NCBI GenBank assembly: GCA_016649925.1
Contig: JAENWO010000011.1
Location: 1 to 17,155 of the forward strand
Length of the DNA stretch: 17,155 bases
Direction of reading: 5' to 3'
Source of the DNA: Actinomycetales bacterium
GTDB lineage: Bacteria > Actinomycetota > Actinomycetes > Actinomycetales > Beutenbergiaceae
The translations under genes and the position numbers were made by a program. Under the pieces are notes generated by a model, which saw nothing but the letters and a program-made list of their open reading frames with translations, had not been told where the DNA came from and searched no databases. How positions within the stretch are numbered: position 1 is the first letter of the stretch; each line of letters opens with the position of its first letter. Shown here one piece after another: positions 7,809-14,638 of the stretch.

Positions 7809-9116
7809 TCAGAAGTGGCACCGCACCAGGTCGACCACCACTGGTGAGTCGGCCGCGGCATCGTCGATGATCGGGATCAGGGACCACTTGTCGAACGCGG
7901 TGCAGGGGTGCGAGAGCCCGAGCCTGAGCACGTCCCCAACTCGGACGGGCGAACCGGCGGGCAGTCGCACGTGGGCGTGCTGGTCGTCGAGAGCGATGAC
8001 GTCGTGACCCTCCAGGACCATCGTTGCCACTTCCCCTGAGGTGGCTCGACGGCGTAGCTGCTGTGGCACAGGCAGGCCCTGGTCGAACGGGACGTCGCGT
8101 CTGCCGACGTCGAGATACGCCCGTCCCGGCTCGGGCACCGACAGCACCCGCCCCCACGCATGCATGGCCGAACGCAGCCGCGGCCCGGTTCCGCGCGAAT
8201 CGGGTCCGACGGCCCGGTAGTACCCGTCGTCGTGCACGAGGTACGCACCGGATCGCAGGAGCACGCGGGGGCGACGGGGCGTCTCCGATCGGCCCTCGGG
8301 AGCGAGGACGGCCCGGACCAGGTCCGGGTATGCACTGCCGCCCGCACTGAGGAGCGGTTCGGCCACCTCGTAGTCGTCGAGCAGTGCCCGATGGACGTCG
8401 ACGAGCCCGCTGAGGTAGGCGGTGATCGCGGCCAGTGCCGCGTCGCCGGTGCCGTGCGCCACGGAACCCTCGTAGCCGGCGACCCCGGCGAGCTCCAGGC
8501 CGCGCGCCGCAACGACGGCCCGTGCCACCTCGAGTGCCTGCGCCCGGTCCCGCACCCCGGTCCGGGCGCCCGGGGCGCCCACCTCGACCAGCACCGGGAC
8601 GCGGCGTCGGACCCCGGCACCGGTCAGTGCCTCGTCCATGGTGCGGACCGCGTCGAGCGAGTCGACCCAGCAGATGACCGTGAAGTCCTCGTCCGCGTCG
8701 AGCTCGCGGCCGAGCCACACCAGTGCCTCCCGGCGAATCAGCAGGTTGGCGAGCACGACGCGCGGAACGCCCGCGCCTCGAGCGACGCGCAGCTGCGGCT
8801 CGTTCGCCACCGTGATGGCCCAGGCTCCGGCCTCGAGCTGCTCACGCCACAGGGCCGGCGCCATGGTGGTCTTCCCGTGCGGCGCGAGGCTCACCCCGGC
8901 CGCCTCGCACCAGTCCTTCATGGCGTGGAGGTTGTGGTCCAGTGCCGACCGGTCGAGGGTCAGCATCGGGGTGCTCAGCGTCTCCAGGGCGGGGGTGAGC
9001 GTGAGGGCCTCGTCCACGGAGCGCCCGTACCAGGCCGGCTGCACGGCCTTGTCACGCCAGGTCAGGGGCTCGGCGCGCTCCTCCTCGAGCAACCGTGCCA
9101 GGTGGTCGGTGCTCAT
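7809..9116 (-). CDS. D-serine dehydratase-like PLP enzyme (alanine racemase N-terminal fold)
   Basis: This 435-residue fold-type III PLP enzyme is related to eukaryotic-type D-serine dehydratase and D-threonine aldolase. It starts with a roughly 45-residue leader, then TPMLTLDRSALDHNLHAM and the PLP lysine motif APHGKTTMAP (Lys82). The PLP-phosphate-binding barrel follows (VEVGAPGARTGVR, VAGYEGSV, SAGGSAYPD). The C-terminal domain ends with LSHPCTAFDKW, in which His403 and Cys405 match the H-x-C zinc pair known in D-serine dehydratases. D-threonine aldolases normally have H-x-D, so dehydratase chemistry is favoured: a beta-hydroxy D-amino acid gives a 2-oxo acid plus ammonia. GGGAGG lies eight bases before the ATG at 9116. 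It is the first gene of the minus-strand operon, followed by a deacylase that could feed it D-amino acids and a RidA that could clear its enamine product. Racemase or aldolase activity cannot be excluded. Confidence 0.85.
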   Translation of the reverse strand: MSTDHLARLLEEERAEPLTWRDKAVQPAWYGRSVDEALTLTPALETLSTPMLTLDRSALDHNLHAMKDWCEAAGVSLAPHGKTTMAPALWREQLEAGAWAITVANEPQLRVARGAGVPRVVLANLLIRREALVWLGRELDADEDFTVICWVDSLDAVRTMDEALTGAGVRRRVPVLVEVGAPGARTGVRDRAQALEVARAVVAARGLELAGVAGYEGSVAHGTGDAALAAITAYLSGLVDVHRALLDDYEVAEPLLSAGGSAYPDLVRAVLAPEGRSETPRRPRVLLRSGAYLVHDDGYYRAVGPDSRGTGPRLRSAMHAWGRVLSVPEPGRAYLDVGRRDVPFDQGLPVPQQLRRRATSGEVATMVLEGHDVIALDDQHAHVRLPAGSPVRVGDVLRLGLSHPCTAFDKWSLIPIIDDAAADSPVVVDLVRCHF

Positions 9117-9220
9117 CTCCGCCTCCCTTCGTCACCACACCCGGGCACCGGGAGGACCCGGGGCGCACGTCGACCGTGGTTACCCATCGGTACCGGCACA
9201 GCCTTGCACACCGTCCAGAG

Positions 9221-9245
9221 TTTGTCTCTAAATCTCCGAGACAAA
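9221..9245. promoter_or_regulatory. Inverted-repeat operator candidate in the divergent promoter region
   Basis: TTTGTCTC (9221-9228) and GAGACAAA (9238-9245) form a perfect 8-bp inverted repeat around a 9-nt spacer, in AT-richer DNA than its surroundings. A nested TCTCCGAGA palindrome (9233-9241) shares the right arm, and another GTCTC half-site lies at 9266-9270. The site sits just upstream of the rightward promoter candidate and ahead of the leftward operon. The likely binder is the ROK-family regulator encoded at 15680-16861, because no other regulator gene is present. That assignment is inference. Confidence 0.55.
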
Positions 9246-9256
9246 ACGTCTAGCAT

Positions 9257-9288
9257 TTGACCCTAGTCTCCATTAGATTGCCTATCAT
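9257..9288 (+). promoter_or_regulatory. Candidate promoter of the rightward sugar operon
   Basis: TTGACC (9257-9262) resembles a -35 hexamer and TATCAT (9283-9288) a -10 hexamer. They are 20 nt apart, longer than the usual 17-18, so a regulated or weak promoter would be expected. Transcription would start near 9295 and give a leader of about 60 nt before the ATG at 9356. I could not pick a convincing leftward promoter for the other operon, but it must lie within 9117-9290. Confidence 0.4.
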
Positions 9289-9294
9289 TGGCGC

Positions 9295-9312
9295 GACGCC
9301 GCTCCCGGCGTC
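9295..9312 (+). promoter_or_regulatory. Perfect 7-bp hairpin at the predicted mRNA 5' end
   Basis: GACGCCG (9295-9301), loop CTCC, CGGCGTC (9306-9312). If transcription starts about 7 nt after the TATCAT hexamer, this hairpin begins at or very near the first nucleotide. That is the arrangement of 5' structures that protect mRNA from decay. It lies 43 bases before the start codon and does not cover the ribosome site. Confidence 0.45.
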
Positions 9313-9355
9313 ACCCCCCGCCACCTCCACATCGCCGTCGGAGAAGGGACCCACG

Positions 9356-10174
9356 ATGGAGAACCCGATCTGCCTGAACAGCAACACCTACCACGGCTAC
9401 ACGCTGGAGGAGGCGGTTCAGGGCGCTGTCGCCAGCGGCATCCACGCCATCGAGATCGCCGCCGTCCGCGGGTACACCGAGCACGTCCGTGCGGACATGT
9501 CCGAAGCCGAGGTCGACGCGGTCCTTGCCCTCCTGGCGGCGAACGACCTCACGGCCGTCGGGCTGTGCGGGCACACCAACATCCTCACCGAGGACGGCCG
9601 GACGGCGTTCGTCGAGAACCTTGACCTCGCGCGCCGGCTCGGTGTCCAGTACGTCGTCACCAGCGCCGGTGAGACCCACGGTGACGCGTCGATCATCGAC
9701 GACGACACCGAGGTCGTCGAGCACCTGCGGCAGCTCGCCGAGGAAGCAGCGCGGCGCGACCTGACCCTCGCCATCGAGACCCACGGGAACAACTACGCCA
9801 CCGGCGGGCAGGTCAGCGCGTTGCTCGCGAAGGTCGGCGCGGCGAACCTGAGGATCGCCTACGACACGGGCAACGTCATCTTCTACGGCGGGACCGAACC
9901 GTACGACGATCTCGACGCCCACGCCGCCGAGGTGGTCGACATCCACCTCAAGGACAAGACCGGCGCGCAGGCCGAGTGGAACTTCCCCGCCGTCGGCCGC
10001 GGCGACCTCGATGTCGCCCGAGTGCTCTCCATCCTCGAGGCCCGCGGCTGCGCCGCACCGCTGAGCATCGAGATCGAGTTCACCTCGGCCGGGCCCTCCT
10101 CCGTGGAGGAGGTCCACGAGGCGCTCGCCCACTCCGTCCGGACCATCCGGACCATCCGGACCATCGCCAACTGA
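9356..10174 (+). CDS. Sugar phosphate isomerase/epimerase-like TIM-barrel protein (first copy)
   Basis: This 272-residue protein belongs to the xylose isomerase-like/AP endonuclease 2 TIM-barrel family, whose members isomerise or epimerise sugars, dehydrate inositols, or cleave 3-keto-glycosides. The four metal-ligand positions of the fold are present: Glu141 (AIETHGNN), Asp170 (AYDTGN), His197 (DIHLKDK) and Glu239 (SIEIEF). The start is the ATG at 9356, with GAGAAGGGA ending seven bases upstream. An upstream in-frame start at 9257 would add an unconserved Pro/Ser-rich stretch overlapping the promoter. It is the first gene of the plus-strand operon, 30 nt before the sugar-binding lipoprotein. 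The C-terminus has a small (RTI)3 repeat that looks slippage-born. The exact reaction is not known; a second family member lies at 13778. Confidence 0.88.
   Translation: MENPICLNSNTYHGYTLEEAVQGAVASGIHAIEIAAVRGYTEHVRADMSEAEVDAVLALLAANDLTAVGLCGHTNILTEDGRTAFVENLDLARRLGVQYVVTSAGETHGDASIIDDDTEVVEHLRQLAEEAARRDLTLAIETHGNNYATGGQVSALLAKVGAANLRIAYDTGNVIFYGGTEPYDDLDAHAAEVVDIHLKDKTGAQAEWNFPAVGRGDLDVARVLSILEARGCAAPLSIEIEFTSAGPSSVEEVHEALAHSVRTIRTIRTIAN
10139..10165 (+). repeat. Three-copy 9-bp tandem repeat at the 3' end of the isomerase gene
   Basis: CGGACCATC occurs three times in direct succession (10139-10147, 10148-10156, 10157-10165) and encodes RTIRTIRTI just before the final Ala-Asn and stop. The unit is in frame, so copy-number changes would alter only the protein tail. 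Confidence 0.9.
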
Positions 10175-10204
10175 TCCCCAGCAACGACCGAGCCAAGGAG
10201 CATC

Positions 10205-11218
10205 ATGTCCCGCAAGTCCTTCGTAGCACTGCTGTCCGCCGCGGCGCTCAGCCTCACGCTCGCCTCCTGTTCGACGGCGGAACCCGAGACGTCCGATCCC
10301 GCGGATGGCCCCAACAACGGCGAGAACTACGTCTTCGGCAACATCGCGTACAACATGCAGGACATCTGGAACGTCTACAGCACGGAGGCGTTCCAGTACG
10401 CCGCCGACGAACTGGGCGTGGAGGTGGTCACGCTCGACTCCGCGAACAACCTGGAGACGTCGGTGAGCCTCATGGAGGACCTGATCGCACGGGACGTGGA
10501 CGGCATCTCGGTCTTCCCGATCTCCCCGGACCAGGCCGCGACCCTCGGTCGCATGGCCGCGGACGCCGGCATCCCGGTCACGTTCGAGAACACCTTCCCC
10601 GCGCTGGAGGAGGACGAGTACGTCTCGGTCGTGGCCGCTGAGTACGGCGTCATCGGTGCCGCGGCGATGGCGTACATCGCCGAGAACTACCCGGGTGCCC
10701 GGGTCCTGTTCGTGGCCGGGGCCCAGGGCGGAGGCGTGTACGAGGCCTACCAGGAGGGCATCGACGCGGAACTCGCCGATCTCGACGGTGCGATCGAGAT
10801 CGTCCAGACCGTGCACGGCGACTGGGAGACCGAGCTGTCGATGAACGTGACGGCTGACGTCATCCAGGCCGGCACGGAGTTCGACGTCGTCTTCGCCAAC
10901 AACGAACTCATGGGCAAGGGCGTGCACAACGCCCTCGTCGAGGCCGGCCTCGAGAACATCCCGATCGTGTCCACCGGCGGTGGGCCGGACGGCCTGGCCA
11001 TGATCTCCAGCGGCGAGATCACGGCGACGATGTCCGCGCCGGTCTCCCTGCAGGGGCTCATCACGTTCCGCAACCTCCACCAGGTGGTCACCGGGAGCGC
11101 GACGCCGGAGAGTTTCACGTCGCTGCCGGTGATCCCGGTGGACTCGAGCAACCTGGACGAGGCCATCAGCTGGGAGGTCAGCGAGCGCGAGGTCGAGTAC
11201 ATCGGCGGGCTCGAGTAG
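10205..11218 (+). CDS. Sugar ABC transporter substrate-binding lipoprotein
   Basis: This 337-residue protein is a periplasmic-binding-protein type 1 (RbsB/peripla_BP_4-like) receptor that captures the substrate outside the membrane and delivers it to the permease. The N-terminus is a lipoprotein signal: basic MSRK, a hydrophobic run, then the lipobox LASC with Cys22 as lipidation site, followed by an acidic linker. The mature part has the two-lobe pattern with family-like stretches VDGISVFPISPDQAATLG, AGIPVTFENT, ARVLFVAGAQGGGVYEAYQEG, DVVFANNELMGKGVHNAL and IPIVSTGGGPDGLAMI. AAGGAG lies five bases before the ATG at 10205. A very strong stem-loop follows the gene. The binding-site residues do not reveal the ligand; family members bind pentoses, hexoses, inositol or autoinducer-2. 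Confidence 0.93.
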   Translation: MSRKSFVALLSAAALSLTLASCSTAEPETSDPADGPNNGENYVFGNIAYNMQDIWNVYSTEAFQYAADELGVEVVTLDSANNLETSVSLMEDLIARDVDGISVFPISPDQAATLGRMAADAGIPVTFENTFPALEEDEYVSVVAAEYGVIGAAAMAYIAENYPGARVLFVAGAQGGGVYEAYQEGIDAELADLDGAIEIVQTVHGDWETELSMNVTADVIQAGTEFDVVFANNELMGKGVHNALVEAGLENIPIVSTGGGPDGLAMISSGEITATMSAPVSLQGLITFRNLHQVVTGSATPESFTSLPVIPVDSSNLDEAISWEVSEREVEYIGGLE

Positions 11219-11245
11219 GTACCGCGGAGGCCCACCCGTCCGCTC

Positions 11246-11281
11246 GTGTGCCGTCCGCGTCGTGTGACGCGGACGGCGCAC
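11246..11281 (+). promoter_or_regulatory. Strong stem-loop between binding-protein and ATPase genes
   Basis: Arms 11246-11261 and 11266-11281 pair over 16 bp (12 perfect GC-rich pairs, one G-U, three more) around a GTGT loop. No T-run follows, so full rho-independent termination is unlikely. In ABC operons such a structure after the binding-protein gene usually protects upstream mRNA or stops part of the transcripts, leaving more receptor than ATPase and permease. It lies 28 bases before the ATPase start. Confidence 0.75.
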
Positions 11282-11308
11282 CTGACAGCACCGAGGTTCG
11301 GTTCGCCC

Positions 11309-12814
11309 ATGGAGACACCACCGCGCATCGCGCTGCGCAACATCACGAAGAGCTTCGGCGGGATCCACGCTCTTTCCGACGTCTCCTTCGACGTCCGCGC
11401 CGGTGAGGTTCACGGCCTCTGCGGGGAGAACGGTGCCGGGAAGTCGACGCTCATGAAGGTCCTCGCCGGTGCCTATCGTCCGGACTCGGGGGAGATCGTC
11501 GTCGACGGTTCCACGCACTCGGAACTGACCCCGGCGCTCGCCCAGCACCTGGGGATCACCATCATCTACCAGGAGAACCTCCTGGTGCCCGCGATGGACG
11601 TGCTCGAGAACATGTTCGTCGGGCACGAGCCCAGCCGCGGCGGCGTCTTCGTGGATCGCCGCGCGATGATGGCGAAGCTGCGCGAAGAACTCGCCTTCCT
11701 CGAGATCTCGCTGAACCCTCGGATGCGCGTCGAGAACCTCTCCGTCGCGGCGCAGCAGTACGTGAAGATCCTCAAGGCGCTCGTCCTTGAGCCACGCCTG
11801 CTGATCCTGGACGAGCCCACCTCGATGTTCAACGTGGAGGACGCGGCCAAGGTGCTCCGGATGGTCCGCCGCATCGCCTCCCGTGGCATCAGCGTCATCT
11901 ACATCTCGCACTTCCTCGACGAGGTCAAGCAGCTCGCCGACCGCGTGACGGTCATCCGTGACGGGCAGGTGGTCGCGACCCACGACAACGCCGACCGCGC
12001 CATCGACCTCGACCTGGTCACCCGCGGCATGGTCGGCCGCCCGGTCGAGATGTTCTACACGAAGGACGTGCATCCGATCGGAGACATCGTCCTGCGCGTG
12101 CGCGATCTCCGGGTGACGGCGGGCTCGCCACCGATCAACTTCGACCTGCGCGCGGGGGAGATCCTCGGCATCGCCGGCATGGTGGGCTCCGGACGCACGG
12201 AACTCGTCCGGACGATCGGTGGGGCGGACCGCGCACACTCCGGCACGGTCACGTTGAACGGCAAGCTGGTGCGGCTGCGTTCACCCCGCGATGCCATCGC
12301 CGCCGGGATCGCCCACATCACCGAGGATCGTCAGCGACTCGGGCTCATGCTCGAGCGTTCGGTGCTCGAGAACACCGTTGTCGTGGGCCTCCACCGGGTC
12401 ACCCGCTCGTGGTTCACGACCCTGCGGCCGGCGCTCGCCCCGGTTCGGAGCTTGATCGAGAAGCTCCGGATCAAGACCTCCTCACCGCGTCAGGCCGTGA
12501 CGTACCTCAGCGGTGGCAACCAGCAGAAGGTGGTCATCGCGAAGTGGCTGCTCGTAGGCCCTCAGCTCCTGATCATGGATGAGCCCACCCGAGGTATCGA
12601 CGTCAATGCCAAGAGTGAGCTCTACAAGGTCATGACCGAACTCACGCAAACGGGTAGGTCGATCATCATGGTCTCCTCCGACATGCCCGAGCTCGTCTCC
12701 ATGAGCGATCGGGTGCTCGTGATGCGGCGCGGGGCGATCACCGCGGAGTTCGTCGCCGACGAGATCACCGAAGAGACCATCATCACGAGTGCCCTGGAGA
12801 GAACGCAGCAATGA
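11309..12814 (+). CDS. Sugar ABC transporter ATPase, RbsA/MglA-type double domain
   Basis: This 501-residue protein carries two nucleotide-binding domains in one chain, as in ribose, galactose and xylose importers. Domain 1 has Walker A GENGAGKST (39-47), a signature-like LSVAAQQYVKIL in place of LSGGQ, and Walker B LLILDEPT. Domain 2 has the usual degenerate P-loop GMVGSGRTEL, the canonical signature LSGGNQQKV and Walker B LLIMDEPTRGIDV. The opposite degeneracy of the two halves is normal for this family. I chose the ATG at 11309 (METPPRIALRNITKSFGG). The upstream GTG at 11246 lies in the stem-loop and would add an unconserved segment. The ribosome site is poor (GAGG about 12 bases away), fitting low expression after the hairpin. 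Its last four bases overlap the permease start (ATGA). Confidence 0.93.
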   Translation: METPPRIALRNITKSFGGIHALSDVSFDVRAGEVHGLCGENGAGKSTLMKVLAGAYRPDSGEIVVDGSTHSELTPALAQHLGITIIYQENLLVPAMDVLENMFVGHEPSRGGVFVDRRAMMAKLREELAFLEISLNPRMRVENLSVAAQQYVKILKALVLEPRLLILDEPTSMFNVEDAAKVLRMVRRIASRGISVIYISHFLDEVKQLADRVTVIRDGQVVATHDNADRAIDLDLVTRGMVGRPVEMFYTKDVHPIGDIVLRVRDLRVTAGSPPINFDLRAGEILGIAGMVGSGRTELVRTIGGADRAHSGTVTLNGKLVRLRSPRDAIAAGIAHITEDRQRLGLMLERSVLENTVVVGLHRVTRSWFTTLRPALAPVRSLIEKLRIKTSSPRQAVTYLSGGNQQKVVIAKWLLVGPQLLIMDEPTRGIDVNAKSELYKVMTELTQTGRSIIMVSSDMPELVSMSDRVLVMRRGAITAEFVADEITEETIITSALERTQQ

Positions 12815-13773
12815 ACATGTCCCTGAGCACCCGCGGCGGGGAGTCCCTGCTGAAGAACCAGAACACCCTGCTCCTGGCGGTCCTGGTCCTCATCGCCGTC
12901 GTCGTGACCCTGATCAATCCGAACTTCCTGAGGGTCGGCAACATCGTCTCGATCTTCCAGCAGATCTCCGTGCTCGGGATCCTCACCATGGCGATGGCCC
13001 TGCTGCTGATCTCCGGCGGGATCGACCTCTCGCTCGGCACCACGATGGCCCTGACCGCGGTGGTGATCTCGAGGTTCGTCACGGACGGCCACCCGCTGGT
13101 GGTCGCCGTCGCGGCCGGAATGATCGTGGCCGCTCTGTGCGGCCTCGTCAACGGCCTGATCATCGCCCTGACGAAGACGATGCCGCTGATCATCACGCTC
13201 GGTATGGCCAGTGTGCAGTTCGGCATCGCCCTGATGGTCTCGGGGGGTCAGTTCATGAACTTCGGCGGCGTGTTCGACCCGATCGGACGCACCCGCATCG
13301 CCGGAATCCTCCCGGCCACGATCATCTTCTTCATCGCCGCCGTGGCCGTGGCGTACGTGCTGCTCAACTACACCCGCTTCGGTCGACGCATCGTGGCCAT
13401 CGGCGGCAACGAGGAGAACGCGTACCTCTCGGGCATCGCTGTGGCACGGCACAAGGTGGCCATCTACACCATCGGTGGACTGCTCGCCGGGGTCGCGTCG
13501 ATCGTCCTGGTCTCCCGGCTGGACTCCATCGTCGCGACCGCCGGGACGGGCTACGAACTCTCCGCACTCACCGCGGCCGTCATCGGTGGCGTCACGTTCG
13601 CCGGAGGACGAGGCACGATCGGCGGAGCGTTCATCGGCGTCGTCGTGATGGGGGTGATCTCCAACGCGATGACGATCCTCGCGATCAACTCCTACCTGCA
13701 GACGGCCATCACCGGCGGGATCATCGTGGTGGCCGTGATTCTGAGCAACCTCACGACGATGAGACGGAGCTGA
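12811..13773 (+). CDS. Sugar ABC transporter permease, RbsC-type
   Basis: This 320-residue inner-membrane permease belongs to the BPD_transp_2 family used by ribose-type importers. About eight to ten hydrophobic segments are visible, starting at residues 19-36. The conserved stretch LLISGGIDLSLG (65-76) and the cytoplasmic loop region RRIVAIGGNEENAYLSGIAV are typical. The late GGVTFAGGRGTIGGAFIGV matches the family ending. Only one permease gene is present, so it probably works as a homodimer with the double-domain ATPase. Together with the binding lipoprotein this makes a complete importer. The ATG overlaps the ATPase stop by 4 nt and the gene ends 4 nt before the next start, so it is firmly in the operon. 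Confidence 0.95.
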   Translation: MNMSLSTRGGESLLKNQNTLLLAVLVLIAVVVTLINPNFLRVGNIVSIFQQISVLGILTMAMALLLISGGIDLSLGTTMALTAVVISRFVTDGHPLVVAVAAGMIVAALCGLVNGLIIALTKTMPLIITLGMASVQFGIALMVSGGQFMNFGGVFDPIGRTRIAGILPATIIFFIAAVAVAYVLLNYTRFGRRIVAIGGNEENAYLSGIAVARHKVAIYTIGGLLAGVASIVLVSRLDSIVATAGTGYELSALTAAVIGGVTFAGGRGTIGGAFIGVVVMGVISNAMTILAINSYLQTAITGGIIVVAVILSNLTTMRRS

Positions 13774-13777
13774 CGGC

Positions 13778-14638
13778 ATGCGCAAGGGGCTCAACTACTG
13801 GTCGTTCCCGGAGGGCACCACTGCCCACGACGCCATCGACGCCGCGCGGGCGGCAGGATTCGACGGGCTCGAACTCTGCCTGGCCCGGACCGGCGGACTG
13901 GCCCTCGGGGCCTCCGACAGCGAATTGGCGGGTATTCGTCGGCACGCCGAGGACGCCGGGCTGGAGTTGCCGTCGGTGGCCTCCTGGCTGCCCTGGGAGC
14001 ACAACCTGGTCAGTGATGATCCGCGTGAGCGCCAACGGGCCCGCGACCTCGTGACCGCCCAGATCGCCGCGGCCCACGCGCTCGGAGCGCACACCGTGCT
14101 GGTGGTTCCCGGTTACGTCGGCGTCGACTTCGTCCCGGGCTCCACGCCGGTCGACTACGAGCAGGCTTACGAGCGCGCCCAGGAGGCCATCGCCGGACTC
14201 GCCCCCGTCGCAGGCGCAGCCGGGGTGGATATCGGGGTGGAGAACGTCTGGAACAAGTTCCTGCTGTCCCCGTTGGAGATGCGCCGCTTCCTCGACGAGA
14301 TCGGCCATGACGCCGTCGGGGCGTACTTCGACATCGGGAACGCGCTGCTGGTGGGATACCCGGAGCAGTGGATCCGCATCCTCGGCCATCGCATCCGCAA
14401 GGTGCACGTCAAGGACTACCGGCGCAGCCCGGGCGGGTTCGACTCGTTCGTGGACCTGCTGGCCGGAGACGTCGACTTCCCGCGGGTCGTCGAGTCGTTG
14501 ACCGACATCGGCTACGACTCGTACGTCACCGCCGAGATCATGCCGCCGTACCACCACGCGCCGGACCAGCTCGTTGTCAACACGTCCGCGTCGATGGACC
14601 GGATCTTCACGTGGTCACCAAGGGAGAGCACGCCATGA
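13778..14638 (+). CDS. Sugar phosphate isomerase/epimerase-like TIM-barrel protein (second copy)
   Basis: This 286-residue protein is in the same xylose isomerase-like TIM-barrel family as the gene at 9356 but clearly diverged, closer in appearance to L-ribulose-5-phosphate 3-epimerase (UlaE/SgbU) or hexulose 3-epimerase types. Metal-ligand positions are Glu155 (IGVENVWN), Asp185 (YFDIGN), His210 (KVHVKDY) and Glu253 (TAEIMPP). WNKFLLSP and the KVHVKDYRR stretch are typical of the epimerase-like subgroup. GGAG inside the end of the permease gene lies seven bases before its ATG. Its stop overlaps the next start by 4 nt (ATGA). It may epimerise a keto-sugar produced by the Gfo/Idh/MocA oxidoreductase or process the imported sugar after phosphorylation. 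No sugar kinase gene is in the window. Confidence 0.88.
   Translation: MRKGLNYWSFPEGTTAHDAIDAARAAGFDGLELCLARTGGLALGASDSELAGIRRHAEDAGLELPSVASWLPWEHNLVSDDPRERQRARDLVTAQIAAAHALGAHTVLVVPGYVGVDFVPGSTPVDYEQAYERAQEAIAGLAPVAGAAGVDIGVENVWNKFLLSPLEMRRFLDEIGHDAVGAYFDIGNALLVGYPEQWIRILGHRIRKVHVKDYRRSPGGFDSFVDLLAGDVDFPRVVESLTDIGYDSYVTAEIMPPYHHAPDQLVVNTSASMDRIFTWSPRESTP

Noticed and set aside
7793..7861. Extension of the SDR frame to 7861
   Set aside because: It overlaps the end of the upstream PLP-enzyme gene. A strong GAAGGAAGG precedes the ATG at 7792, where the normal SDR N-terminus begins.
9311..12238. A 975-codon open frame on the minus strand opposite the isomerase, binding-protein and ATPase genes
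   Set aside because: It is highly charged and rich in Asp, Arg, Val and Gly with no family motif, and it lies opposite three clearly conserved genes. Third-position GC bias produces such frames.
12622..13794. A 390-codon minus-strand open frame opposite the sugar permease
   Set aside because: It is a composition artefact (Asp/His/Arg-rich) antisense to a well-defined membrane protein gene.
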